Shown here piece after piece: positions 35,830-44,925 of a stretch of DNA of 64,000 bases. The notes under the pieces are model-generated. The model was given only the letters and a program-made list of their open reading frames with translations. It was not told where the DNA came from and did not search any database. A program made the position numbers and the translations under genes. Numbering within the stretch: the stretch's first letter is position 1; each line of letters begins with the position of its first letter. Origin of the DNA: Bacteroidales bacterium. Its GTDB lineage: Bacteria > Bacteroidota > Bacteroidia > Bacteroidales > UBA932. The DNA lies in assembly GCA_021371955.1 (NCBI GenBank), contig JAJFVD010000005.1, positions 124,001-188,000 on the forward strand. Reading direction: 5' to 3'.

Positions 35830-37728
35830 ATGATTGTAAATGCCGACTTTACCAAAAGATATGAAAAGATACCGGTAGACATTTTTCAGGATTCAACTGC
35901 CGCTGCGGCAATGGTTGCCCAAAGTATAGCGGAGTTAATTAAAACCAAAACTCAAAAAGGTCTCCCATGTGTCATCGGAATAAGTGCTAGTTCATCTTCT
36001 ATTCCTCTTTATGAGGAGCTTGCAAGATTATGTGGCAAGAAAAAAATTACATTCAGCAACGTTCATCTCTTTTCTGTAGATGAGTATTGGCCACTCACAA
36101 AAAATGAATTGCAGAGCCACTACAGGTTTCTTAAAGAATATCTTATCGATTTTATCGATATTCCTTCAAATAACATACATTTTCTGAACAGCGAAATTCC
36201 AAAGGAAAGTATCCACGACTATTGTAATGATTTTGAAAAATCTATTGTCGATTTGGGTGGCCTTGATGCTCTTGTTATTGGGGGAATGGGCTTTAATGAA
36301 CCGGGTTCTCCATATAATTCAAGAACAAGGCTCATTACATTAAACTACTCTTCAAGAGTTTCTGCTGCGTCTGAGTTCTTTGGCGTTGAATACGTGCCGT
36401 TTCATGCACTCACAATGGGTATTGAAACTATTCTGTCTGCCAGAAAGATTTATTTCATGGCATGGGGAGAAGGCAAGGCTAATACAATAGCAAAGATGGT
36501 GGAGGGAACAGTTACGGATCAGAATCCTCTCTCTTACCTTCAGCAACATGATAATCTTGAGGTTATTATTGACACTCCGGCGGCCGCAGAATTAACAAGA
36601 ATAAAAACGCCATGGCTCACAGGCTCATGTGAGTGGACAGATTTCATGATAAGAAAAGCTGTATTCTGGCTTAGCAAAAAACTTGAAAAACCAATTCTTA
36701 AACTTACAGACAGAGATTACAACGATAACGGGATGAGTGATCTTGTTACTGAGAAAGGTCCTGCAAGCAAAATAAACATCAAGGTATTTAATGATTTGCA
36801 GCACACTATATCCGGATGGCCGGGCGGAAAGCCAAATTCCGATGATTCGACCAGGCCTGAGCGTGCAAATCCATTTCCTAAGAGAGTTATAATATTCAGC
36901 CCGCACCCAGATGATGACGTAATTTCCATGGGTGGCACAATGGCGCGTCTTTCCGAACATGGACACGAAGTACACATTGCGTATCAGGTCTCCGGCAATA
37001 TTGCCGTATTTGACCACGATGCAATAAGATTCCTTGATTTTTTAAGAGACAGTTCCAAAATATTTGAATTTGACACAAATAAAAGTCAGGACATATATCA
37101 TAATGCTTTAAAAGAGCTTGGCTCCAAGCATCCGGGAGAACCCGACACGCCTAACATTATGGCTGTTAAAACAGCAATACGCCGCGGAGAAGCAAAAGCT
37201 GCTTGCCGATACCTAAAGATTCCAGAAAACAGGGTTCATTTTTTGGATTTGCCTTTTTATGAAACAGGCGGAGTAAAAAAGAAGCCAATAAGTGCCGAAG
37301 ATGTAAGAATAGTGAAAGAACTGCTTCAGGAAGTTAAACCTCACCAGGTATATGCAGCCGGAGATTTGAGTGACCCTCACGGAACACACAGGGTTTGCCT
37401 TCAGGCAATTCTTGCTGCTCTGGATGAACTTAAGAACGAAAGCTGGTTTAAAGACTGCAGAGTATGGCTATACAGGGGCGCATGGCAGGAATGGGATGTT
37501 GCCGATTCAGACATGGCAGTTCCACTTAGTCCGGAAGAGGTTATTATTAAGCGTGAAGCGATATTTAAACATCAGTCTCAAAAAGACAGGCCTCTTTTCC
37601 CCGGATCTGATATGAGGGAGTTCTGGCAAAGAGCAGAAGAACGTAATCATAACACCGCTGTTCTGTTTGATAAGCTTGGAATGGCAGAATATCAGGCTAT
37701 CGAGCTGTTTGTAAGATACGCAAATTAG
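35830..37728 (+). CDS. NagB-like domain fused to PIG-L deacetylase; NagB catalytic loop missing
   Basis: This 632-residue fusion is of a kind known in Bacteroidota and often named glucosamine-6-phosphate deaminase-like. Residues ~1-290 are NagB-like: Asp84 in FSVDEYWPL (catalytic base region), FNEPGSPYNSRTR, GEGKANTI and PLSYLQQH. Normal NagB has G-x-DGHIAFNEP; here the text runs GGMGFNEPGS (151-160), so about five residues with the catalytic Asp and His are absent. The phosphate loop is also altered (SASSSS in place of TGGT/TGSS). Residues ~350-632 are a PIG-L-type zinc deacetylase with intact SPHPDDD (357-362) and DPHGTH (514-519). The second domain is likely active; deaminase activity is doubtful. 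Confidence 0.9.
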   Translation: MIVNADFTKRYEKIPVDIFQDSTAAAAMVAQSIAELIKTKTQKGLPCVIGISASSSSIPLYEELARLCGKKKITFSNVHLFSVDEYWPLTKNELQSHYRFLKEYLIDFIDIPSNNIHFLNSEIPKESIHDYCNDFEKSIVDLGGLDALVIGGMGFNEPGSPYNSRTRLITLNYSSRVSAASEFFGVEYVPFHALTMGIETILSARKIYFMAWGEGKANTIAKMVEGTVTDQNPLSYLQQHDNLEVIIDTPAAAELTRIKTPWLTGSCEWTDFMIRKAVFWLSKKLEKPILKLTDRDYNDNGMSDLVTEKGPASKINIKVFNDLQHTISGWPGGKPNSDDSTRPERANPFPKRVIIFSPHPDDDVISMGGTMARLSEHGHEVHIAYQVSGNIAVFDHDAIRFLDFLRDSSKIFEFDTNKSQDIYHNALKELGSKHPGEPDTPNIMAVKTAIRRGEAKAACRYLKIPENRVHFLDLPFYETGGVKKKPISAEDVRIVKELLQEVKPHQVYAAGDLSDPHGTHRVCLQAILAALDELKNESWFKDCRVWLYRGAWQEWDVADSDMAVPLSPEEVIIKREAIFKHQSQKDRPLFPGSDMREFWQRAEERNHNTAVLFDKLGMAEYQAIELFVRYAN

Positions 37729-37742
37729 GAGAGTTAATGTTT

Positions 37743-40031
37743 TTAGAAGGGATAGCCTACACCAAACTGAAGGCTGTAGGTATCTCTTCTGAACCATTCA
37801 CCTGGTTTTATCCATCTTTTAATGACGGGGTCATATGCAACCATCCCAAGATCAAGTCTCAATATTACGAAATCCAGATTAAGCCTTGCTCCCACTCCCC
37901 AGTTGAAAGCTATGCTTTTGTAGAAAGAGTTAAGCTTAAATAACCCCTCTTCCCTTCCGGGTTCACTTCTAAGTGTCCATATATTACCAGCATCAGCAAA
38001 CAGGGCACCCTCTACTTTCCAAAACATATTAAATCGATATTCTGCATTTACCTCCAGCTTAAAATCGCCGGTTTGGTTTGGAATGGAGAATGTTGTGTCA
38101 ATTTGCGCTGATCCCGGGCCGATTGTTCTCGCCTGCCACCCTCTGAGGCTATTTGCTCCTCCTGCATAAAACAGTTTTTCAAAAGGAAGCGATTTTGAAT
38201 TTCCGTAAGCGTAACCAAGGCCGATATTAAATCTTGTTGAAAATGAATTTTTATTGTCAAGCCGCCACGTTTTTGAGACCGTAAGGTCAGAACGGAAATA
38301 TTGGGAATACGGACTCTTCCATATAGTTTTAGCACCGGTTGAATCCGTAGGCAGTTTAGAATTAAAGATACTGATGAGGTTGCCGGAAATATCATTTATC
38401 CACCTTACATAGAAAAAAGAGACCTTCGGATATGGGGAAGGGTCAGTAGTATAATATATAGTTGCTCCGGCGCCCATATCAAAGTGATTTTTATATGAGT
38501 TACGCAGGAATGGATCAGTCAGGTTATCAAAAAATGTGGAGGAGATATTATTCAGTTTAACGATACTTAACTGAATAGGATATACTCTGTAATAGAATTT
38601 TCCACTGCTCCAGTTATAACCGTAATTAAGCGAAATAAGGTTTCTTGTAAATTCCGGCCTGTTTTGATAATTATAACTCACGTTTATATCTGTACGGGGA
38701 ACGGAAGATTTAAATATTCTGTCAGGAAGCAAAAGAAAATTTGGAGTTGAAATTCCAACCGATACTCCCAGTTCGGATGATTTTACAGGATCATTTAACT
38801 TAAATTGGAAATTTCCCATAAATCCCAGATTAAGCCATTCTCCTCCCCTGAAAATATTTTTGTGATAGTAAGAAATTGCAGGGGAGATACCAAGTAGTCC
38901 ATTTGAATTGCTTGATGCTTCAACATTGATTTTGTAGCCTTGCATTTTAGAAGGGGTGAGCCTTATTACACAATCAACCTCCCTTTTTACAGATGTATCT
39001 GTCCTCTCCTTTTGAACTTCGTCAAACTGAATGTTTACACCGGAGAAAAGTCTAAGTGAAACTAAACGGTCATAACTCTTGGTAACCAGACTTTCATTAT
39101 AAATACTTCCCGGGACAATCCTGTTCATCTTGTCAATTACAGATGGTTTAATTATCGGTTTCGCCGGAGATAAAATCTTAAGCCCCTTAAAATCAATCGT
39201 GTCATTTAAAATAATATTATCGGATTCTATGCTGGTTGGGTCGTACGATGGAAAAACGTTAATGTTCCTTATGTAGTATTTTTCATGTTTACGGGCATCT
39301 TCCGGATTTTCATTCCGTGTAAAATTCTCTATCTTCATAACAAGAGAAGCATCGGCACCTTTCCGGAGAGTATCCGCTTCAAAGAAAAAATAGTTTTTTG
39401 AGAAGTTGTAATATCCGGCATCTCTTAGCAAAGATGTAATCCGGACACTCTCTTCTTCAAGAAGTTGTTCAGAAAGATATTTGCCTGTTCTTACAAGACT
39501 CTTTAAAGTATCTTTCATTACAAACTCATTAATGACAGAATCTTTAATCTGATATGTAATTTTTGATATTTTATATCTGTTGCCAAGCCATACATAATAA
39601 TTTACATATGCCTTCTTCCCATTAAACTTAACACTGTCTTTCACTATTGAATTGAAATATCCCATAGATTTCAGATGGGCTTTAATATTGTCATCGCTTT
39701 TCTTCACAAGCGTGCTGTCAAATACAACAGGTGCCTGTCCAAGTTTAGATACAAACCTGTCCCATCCGTTTCCTTTACCGTTGCTCCAGTTGTAAATACT
39801 TAAAAACGGGTTCCATCCAAAGAGAAATTCACTGTTAGGTTTCTGCCTTACATACGGCAACAGCTCTACCTCTTTTATTTTAGTAGAGTTTACAACAGTT
39901 ATCTTGTTCTTTCTCAATCTGTACTCTCCATCGGGAATTACCTTTACCGTACTGCATGATGCGGCAAAAAAAAGTATAATAATAAATACAGGGGGTACAA
40001 TGAAAAAAAGTCTTTTCATCTGGGTTTTCAA
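37743..40031 (-). CDS. tamL: BamA/TamA-family outer-membrane lipoprotein, TamL-like
   Basis: This 762-residue Omp85-family protein has a lipoprotein signal (lipobox FFAASC, Cys 26), which distinguishes Bacteroidota TamL from the classical TamA. POTRA-like repeats fill about 30-410 (for example ALKS-type GYFNSIVKDSV and RDAGYYNFSKNYFFF). The 16-strand barrel follows, with the conserved loop LFYAGGANSLRGW carrying the RGW (L6 RGF/Y-type) motif and the aromatic C-terminus QFGVGYPF. It probably inserts or transports outer-membrane components with a TamB partner, which is not visible here. It is 14 bases tail-to-tail from the NagB-like gene. Confidence 0.88.
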   Translation of the reverse strand: MKTQMKRLFFIVPPVFIIILFFAASCSTVKVIPDGEYRLRKNKITVVNSTKIKEVELLPYVRQKPNSEFLFGWNPFLSIYNWSNGKGNGWDRFVSKLGQAPVVFDSTLVKKSDDNIKAHLKSMGYFNSIVKDSVKFNGKKAYVNYYVWLGNRYKISKITYQIKDSVINEFVMKDTLKSLVRTGKYLSEQLLEEESVRITSLLRDAGYYNFSKNYFFFEADTLRKGADASLVMKIENFTRNENPEDARKHEKYYIRNINVFPSYDPTSIESDNIILNDTIDFKGLKILSPAKPIIKPSVIDKMNRIVPGSIYNESLVTKSYDRLVSLRLFSGVNIQFDEVQKERTDTSVKREVDCVIRLTPSKMQGYKINVEASSNSNGLLGISPAISYYHKNIFRGGEWLNLGFMGNFQFKLNDPVKSSELGVSVGISTPNFLLLPDRIFKSSVPRTDINVSYNYQNRPEFTRNLISLNYGYNWSSGKFYYRVYPIQLSIVKLNNISSTFFDNLTDPFLRNSYKNHFDMGAGATIYYTTDPSPYPKVSFFYVRWINDISGNLISIFNSKLPTDSTGAKTIWKSPYSQYFRSDLTVSKTWRLDNKNSFSTRFNIGLGYAYGNSKSLPFEKLFYAGGANSLRGWQARTIGPGSAQIDTTFSIPNQTGDFKLEVNAEYRFNMFWKVEGALFADAGNIWTLRSEPGREEGLFKLNSFYKSIAFNWGVGARLNLDFVILRLDLGMVAYDPVIKRWIKPGEWFRRDTYSLQFGVGYPF

Positions 40032-40064
40032 TTTTATACAAAAATAACTTTAAAATCTATCTTT

Positions 40065-40099
40065 TTTGGAATATATACGTAAAAAAAGAAATATATTTG
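40065..40099 (+). promoter_or_regulatory. Putative promoter of the arginine decarboxylase gene
   Basis: TTTG at 40065-40068 and TATATTTG at 40092-40099 (an exact TAnnTTTG) are separated by 23 bases, slightly longer than the usual 19-21. A leader of about 65 bases follows before the ATG at 40169. Confidence 0.5.
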
Positions 40100-40168
40100 C
40101 AGCCTATTATAAATCCGACTCACTTACATTGTTGGTTTTTTGTCAAACTAACTTAGTTACATTGTCAA

Positions 40169-41563
40169 ATGAAAAATAAATACATCGACTTAATTGAACA
40201 ATCTTTTGAATTTCCGCAAGATGAATTTCGTGTCGAAGACGGAGAAATGATGTTTCACAATATTCCTGTGATGGACCTTATCGAACAATACGGGACCCCA
40301 TTGAAAATTACTTATCTGCCAAAAATTTCATCCCAGATTCAGCGTGCCAAGAGGATGTTTAACGTGGCGATGGCAAAGGTAGATTATAACGGTGATTACC
40401 ATTACTGCTACTGCACAAAAAGTTCTCATTTCTCTTTTGTAATGGAGGAAGCACTTAAAAATGACATTCATATAGAAACGTCATCTGCTTTTGACCTTAA
40501 TCTCATCGAGTCGCTTTTTGAACAAAACGTAGTAACAAAAGAGCTTTATATTATTTGTAACGGCTATAAGAAAGATGTTTACATAGAAAATATAGCCAAT
40601 CTTTTGAATAACGGATGGCACAATACAATTCCTGTTATCGATAATATGAGTGAGTTTGATCAGCTGGACGAGTATGTTATAGAGCCATGCAAGATTGGTA
40701 TACGCATTGCTGCAGAGGAGGAACCGAAATTTGAATTTTATACATCCAGGCTTGGTATAAGATACAGTGACATTATCCCTTTTTATGAGGAAAAAATAAA
40801 AGGGAATAAGAAATTCACTTTAAAAATGCTTCACTTTTTCATTAATACAGGTATAAGAGACAATGCCTATTACTGGAATGAGCTGAGCAAGTGCGTATCT
40901 GTTTACTGTGACTTGAAAGGAATGTGTCCGGAACTGGATTCTCTGAATATCGGCGGGGGATTTCCCATAAAGAATTCTCTTGCCTTTGATTACGATTATG
41001 AATACATGGCAGAGGAGGTTATTGCTCAGATTAAAAGCATTTGTCAGCAGAGGGGCGTTGCCGAACCTAATATATTTACTGAATTCGGCAGCTTTACTGT
41101 TGGCGAAAGCGGAGCGACAATTTATCAGGTTATGGGACAAAAACAACAGAACGACAGAGAGAGATGGTATATGGTTGACAGCTCATTTATGACAACCCTT
41201 CCTGATACATGGGGAATTAAACAGCGTTTCATACTTCTTCCTATCAACAAATGGAACGATGAGTATCAGAGAGTTTTTCTCGGTGGCCTCACCTGTGACA
41301 GCCAGGATTATTACAATGCCGAGGCACACGCTAATGCAATATTTTTACCTACGATTAATGGCAGTGAGGAGCCTTTGTATATTGGATTCTTCCATACAGG
41401 TGCATATCAGGAATCTATTGCCGGCTTCGGAGGTATACAGCACTGCCTGATGCCGGCTCCAAAACATATTATAATTGATCTTGACGAGAATGGCGAGTAT
41501 TACACAAGGCTATTCAGCAAAGAGCAGACATATAAATCCATGCTTAAGATTCTGGGATATTGA
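40169..41563 (+). CDS. speA: Arginine decarboxylase, short (~460-residue) Bacteroidota type
   Basis: This is a PLP-dependent fold-III (alanine-racemase-like) decarboxylase that should make agmatine for polyamine synthesis. It is 464 residues, versus ~630 for classical SpeA. The PLP-lysine region reads HYCYCTKSSHFSFV, a variant of Y-x-x-K-x-N. Other conserved blocks are ETSSAFDLNLIE, KMLHFFINTGIRDNAYYW, LNIGGGFPIKNS, TEFGSFTVGESG, GGLTCDSQDYY (substrate Cys-Asp) and GFFHTGAYQESIAGFGG. It matches a family annotated as arginine decarboxylase in Flavobacteria and other Bacteroidota. The downstream methyltransferase starts at its last base. Substrate is inferred from the family; related carboxynorspermidine or diaminopimelate decarboxylases are less likely. 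Confidence 0.85.
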   Translation: MKNKYIDLIEQSFEFPQDEFRVEDGEMMFHNIPVMDLIEQYGTPLKITYLPKISSQIQRAKRMFNVAMAKVDYNGDYHYCYCTKSSHFSFVMEEALKNDIHIETSSAFDLNLIESLFEQNVVTKELYIICNGYKKDVYIENIANLLNNGWHNTIPVIDNMSEFDQLDEYVIEPCKIGIRIAAEEEPKFEFYTSRLGIRYSDIIPFYEEKIKGNKKFTLKMLHFFINTGIRDNAYYWNELSKCVSVYCDLKGMCPELDSLNIGGGFPIKNSLAFDYDYEYMAEEVIAQIKSICQQRGVAEPNIFTEFGSFTVGESGATIYQVMGQKQQNDRERWYMVDSSFMTTLPDTWGIKQRFILLPINKWNDEYQRVFLGGLTCDSQDYYNAEAHANAIFLPTINGSEEPLYIGFFHTGAYQESIAGFGGIQHCLMPAPKHIIIDLDENGEYYTRLFSKEQTYKSMLKILGY

Positions 41564-42276
41564 TGATTTCAAAATCTGATATAAAATTTATCAAATCTCT
41601 TGCGCACAAAAGATACAGAGATGAAAACTCCGTATTTATCGCAGAGGGTGAGAAAATTGTAAACGAAGCTTTGGCCTCTTCATATACAGTTGAGTCTGTA
41701 TATTACAAAGACGATATAGGGGATGATGCCATGTCCCGTATTTCTCTCCTTTCTACCCCCTCCCCCGCTCTGGCTGTTGTTAAAATGAAAAGACCAGCAG
41801 AGTATTCTGTTCTGGATTATTCTAAATTATATTTTGCTCTGGACTCTGTCCGGGATCCCGGAAATTTGGGAACGATAGTAAGAATTTCCGACTGGTTTGG
41901 GATAGATACCATTTTTGCTTCAGAAGATACTGTTGATATATACAATCCAAAGGTAGTTCAGGCATCGATGGGCTCTGTATTCCGCGTGGAAATTCGTTAC
42001 GGAGGGCTTAACACAATACTCTCTTCATTTAAGGGCAATGCACCTGTGTATGGCACATTTCTTTCTGCTAAAAGCATTTATGAAACACAATTATCTAAAA
42101 ACGGGGTTATTGTGTTGGGCAGCGAATCTCACGGAATCTCTGCAAAAATAGAGGATATTGTAGATCAAAAAATTTTAATTCCACAATATCCTGCTGATTC
42201 TCAAAGAGTAGAATCTCTTAATGTCGCAGTTTCCGCTGCTATTGTTGCTTCCGAATTCAGACGATTCTCTGTCTGA
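41563..42276 (+). CDS. SpoU/TrmH-family RNA 2'-O-methyltransferase
   Basis: This 237-residue SPOUT enzyme methylates a ribose 2'-OH in rRNA or tRNA using SAM. Residues ~1-80 form an L30e-like substrate-binding domain (IKFIKSLAHKRYRDENSVFIAEGEKIVNEAL). The trefoil-knot catalytic domain has motif 1 ALDSVRDPGNLGTIVRISDWFG, motif 2 IVLGSESHGIS and motif 3 RVESLNVAVSAAIVASEF. I choose the ATG at 41563, which shares one base with the upstream stop (TGATG), over the TTG one codon earlier. Its 3' end overlaps rlmB on the other strand by 20 bases. The target nucleotide is unknown. Confidence 0.92.
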   Translation: MISKSDIKFIKSLAHKRYRDENSVFIAEGEKIVNEALASSYTVESVYYKDDIGDDAMSRISLLSTPSPALAVVKMKRPAEYSVLDYSKLYFALDSVRDPGNLGTIVRISDWFGIDTIFASEDTVDIYNPKVVQASMGSVFRVEIRYGGLNTILSSFKGNAPVYGTFLSAKSIYETQLSKNGVIVLGSESHGISAKIEDIVDQKILIPQYPADSQRVESLNVAVSAAIVASEFRRFSV

Positions 42277-42997
42277 GAGCTTCGAAAATTACAACAGATG
42301 CCGCTACCGAAACGTTTAGTGACAATGTTTTACCCATTAGCGGAATTTTAGCCACTTCAGTAGAAATTGCGAGTACAGATTCAGATATTCCTTTGTCTTC
42401 CGATCCGAGAATGATTGCAGTAGGCTTTTTAAAATCTACTTCATAAATTGTCTTCTCTGCCTTTTCTGTGGCAGCTACAATCTGGAAGCCAGCTTCGAGC
42501 AAATGATAAAGCGCAGTTCTCAAATTTGGCACTTTAGCAGTAGGAATGCGAAGCAGTGCTCCGGCAGATGATTTAATAGCATCGGCATTAATTGCAGCAC
42601 CGCCCTTGGCAGGAACAATTATACCGTCGGCAGCTGCACATTCTGCACTTCTTGCAATTGCACCAAAATTTCTCACATCACTTACTCCATCCAAAAGGAT
42701 AATTAATGGCAATTCTGACCTTTTTAAGGCATTCTCCACCATTGTTTCAACTGATACATATTCTACCTGAGATATCAGCGCAACAACGCCCTGATGCCTT
42801 CCTTTTGTGAATCTGTTAAGTCTCTCTTCAGGCACAAATTGAACAGGAACATCTTTTTCCTGCAGCATCTGTAGTAGCCTGTGAAATTGGATTCCATCCA
42901 TACCCTGACGGAAAAGGACTTTTTCAATTTTTTTATTTGTTTCAAGTGCCTCAATTACTGGGTGCATCCCAAAGAGGTATTCATTTTTTTGTTCCAT
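42257..42997 (-). CDS. rlmB: 23S rRNA (guanosine-2'-O)-methyltransferase RlmB family
   Basis: This 246-residue SpoU methyltransferase matches RlmB (Gm2251 in E. coli). The N-terminal substrate-binding domain begins NEYLFGMHPVIEALETNKKIEKVLF. SPOUT motifs are LDGVSDVRNFGAIARSAECAA, IILGSEDKGIS and LSLNVSVAASVVIFEALRQR, with LPLIILLDGV preceding. It is last in the valS-to-rlmB minus run, 17 bases after the ABC-F gene. It faces a second SpoU methyltransferase tail-to-tail and overlaps it by 20 bases. Confidence 0.93.
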   Translation of the reverse strand: MEQKNEYLFGMHPVIEALETNKKIEKVLFRQGMDGIQFHRLLQMLQEKDVPVQFVPEERLNRFTKGRHQGVVALISQVEYVSVETMVENALKRSELPLIILLDGVSDVRNFGAIARSAECAAADGIIVPAKGGAAINADAIKSSAGALLRIPTAKVPNLRTALYHLLEAGFQIVAATEKAEKTIYEVDFKKPTAIILGSEDKGISESVLAISTEVAKIPLMGKTLSLNVSVAASVVIFEALRQRIV

Positions 42998-43014
42998 ATA
43001 TTATTAATTTTTAT

Positions 43015-44925
43015 TTATTGCTGTAATCTCTCCCACTCTTCCATCTTATCGTTTAATAAATCTTTCAGATTTGCATATTCAACAAGAACTCCTTCCAACT
43101 TTTCGGCAAAACTTCCTGCAGCCAACCCGGCCTCAATTACAGAAATTTTATTTTCAAGTTCTTCAATACTCTTTTCGCATCTTTCGATGGCGTATTTCCT
43201 TTTTCGGGTCTCCTTTTCAGCCTCTTTTTGTTCTTTGTAATTTACAGGATCACTCGTTTTTACGGAGGTTTTAATATTTGTAGGAAGAGATAAATTTAAC
43301 TCATTTATGTTCTCAATTTTTTTTCTGTCAAGAAATTCTGTTATTCCGCCCAGATGTTCCCGGACTCCCCCGTCTTTGAATTCATAAATTTTTGTAATAA
43401 GCCCGTCAAGGAAGTCTCTGTCGTGAGAAACAATGACAAGGGTCCCGTCATATTTTATAAGGGCTTGCTTAAGAATATCCTTTGACCTGATATCCATATG
43501 GTTTGTAGGTTCGTCGAGCGCAAGAAGGTTGTGAGGATTGAGCATCAGTTTAGCCATCGCCAGTCTTGAACGCTCGCCACCGCTTAATACACCAACTTTC
43601 TTATCTATTTCGTTGCCCTTGAATAAAAATGCCGCAAGAATGTCCCTTAGTTTAGTACGGATATCTCCGACTGCAATTTTATCCAGTGTATCAAATATTG
43701 TATCATCTTTATCAAGGAGGTCATCCTGATTTTGAGCATAGTAGCCGAGAGACACATTATGTCCTAATGTAACGCTGCCTTTTGTTGGATTCAGTTCGTC
43801 TATTAAAAGCCTCATAAAGGTTGTTTTTCCCTCACCGTTTCTTCCCAGTAATGCAACCTTCTCTCCCTTTTCAATCACAAAATTTACATTTTCGAAAACC
43901 ACTTTTCTGGAGTCAAACTGCATCTTCAGATCCTTGGCTTTGACTACAACCTGGCCCGATCTGGGAGCAGGCGGAAACTTTACCAAAAGTGTTGAATTAT
44001 CTTCAAGATCAATTTCAATCCTGTCAATTTTTCCAAGTTGTTTAATCCTCGACTGAACCTGATTGGATTTAGTAGCCTTGTACCGAAACCTCTCAATGAA
44101 TTCTTCACTCTTCTCTATCATTCGCTGCTGATTGTCATATGCGGCTTTTTGCTGGTCGATTCTCTCTCTTCTCAGTTCCAGATATTTTGAATAAGGTACT
44201 TTGTAATCGTAAATTCTTCCAAGCATTATCTCAACAGTTCTGTTTGTCACTTTATCAAGGAATCTCCTGTCGTGCGATACAAGAACAAGAGAGCCTGTAA
44301 ATCCGGACAAATACTCCTCAAGCCACTGAATAGATTCTATGTCCAGGTGATTTGTAGGCTCGTCCAGCAGCAATACAGAAGGTTTCTTAAGCAATATTTT
44401 AGCTAGCTCTATCCTCATGTTCCAGCCCTGACTAAGAGTTGAAGTTGAGCGGGAAAATTCGTTTCTTTTAAATCCAAGCCCAAGAAGAGTCTTTTCTGCT
44501 TCACCAGCAGGATTGTCACTTTCGAACAAATGGAGCTTATCGTTAACATCGTTTAATTTAACAATAAGCTTATGGTACTCGTTGCTCTCATAATCAGTCC
44601 TTTGAGTAAGTTCCCTGCTCACATCTTCCATCTCTTTATTCAGATCTGCAATATGGGAAAAAGCCATCATGGCTTCGTCAAATACGCTCTTGTCTTTTGC
44701 GTGATCCATCTGTTGGGGAAGATAACCAATGTCAATTGAAGATGGTCTTAAAACCTCTCCGGATGAAGGATTATTAATACCAGCAATTATTTTCAAAATT
44801 GTGGACTTACCCGATCCGTTTTTTCCTACAAGACCAATTTTATCTCTGTCTCCTATATGAAAATTAATCTCATCAAACAAAGGGGTACCCCCGAATGAAA
44901 CTGAAAGTTTATTTATCGATATCAC
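43015..44925 (-). CDS. ABC-F family ATPase (ribosome-associated, Uup/EttA-like)
   Basis: This 636-residue soluble protein has two ABC ATPase domains and no membrane segment, as in ABC-F translation factors. Walker A motifs are GLVGKNGSGKST (about 32) and ALLGRNGEGKTT (about 355). Signature motifs are LSQGWNMRIELAK and LSGGERSRLAMAK; Walker B/H-loop segments are LLLDEPTNHLD and LALDEPTNHMD. A positively charged linker (about 235-300: YKATKSNQVQSRIKQLGK) is the P-site tRNA interaction motif region. A coiled-coil C-terminal extension (about 560-636) is Uup/ABCF3-like. It overlaps tatC by 17 bases. Whether it is a housekeeping factor or gives antibiotic protection cannot be told. Confidence 0.94.
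   Translation of the reverse strand: MISINKLSVSFGGTPLFDEINFHIGDRDKIGLVGKNGSGKSTILKIIAGINNPSSGEVLRPSSIDIGYLPQQMDHAKDKSVFDEAMMAFSHIADLNKEMEDVSRELTQRTDYESNEYHKLIVKLNDVNDKLHLFESDNPAGEAEKTLLGLGFKRNEFSRSTSTLSQGWNMRIELAKILLKKPSVLLLDEPTNHLDIESIQWLEEYLSGFTGSLVLVSHDRRFLDKVTNRTVEIMLGRIYDYKVPYSKYLELRRERIDQQKAAYDNQQRMIEKSEEFIERFRYKATKSNQVQSRIKQLGKIDRIEIDLEDNSTLLVKFPPAPRSGQVVVKAKDLKMQFDSRKVVFENVNFVIEKGEKVALLGRNGEGKTTFMRLLIDELNPTKGSVTLGHNVSLGYYAQNQDDLLDKDDTIFDTLDKIAVGDIRTKLRDILAAFLFKGNEIDKKVGVLSGGERSRLAMAKLMLNPHNLLALDEPTNHMDIRSKDILKQALIKYDGTLVIVSHDRDFLDGLITKIYEFKDGGVREHLGGITEFLDRKKIENINELNLSLPTNIKTSVKTSDPVNYKEQKEAEKETRKRKYAIERCEKSIEELENKISVIEAGLAAGSFAEKLEGVLVEYANLKDLLNDKMEEWERLQQ

Noticed and set aside
40039-40046. 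TATTTTTG on the minus strand just upstream of the TamL-like gene
   Set aside because: It ends 8 bases from the ATG, leaving no room for a normal start site; a chance match in AT-rich DNA is likelier.
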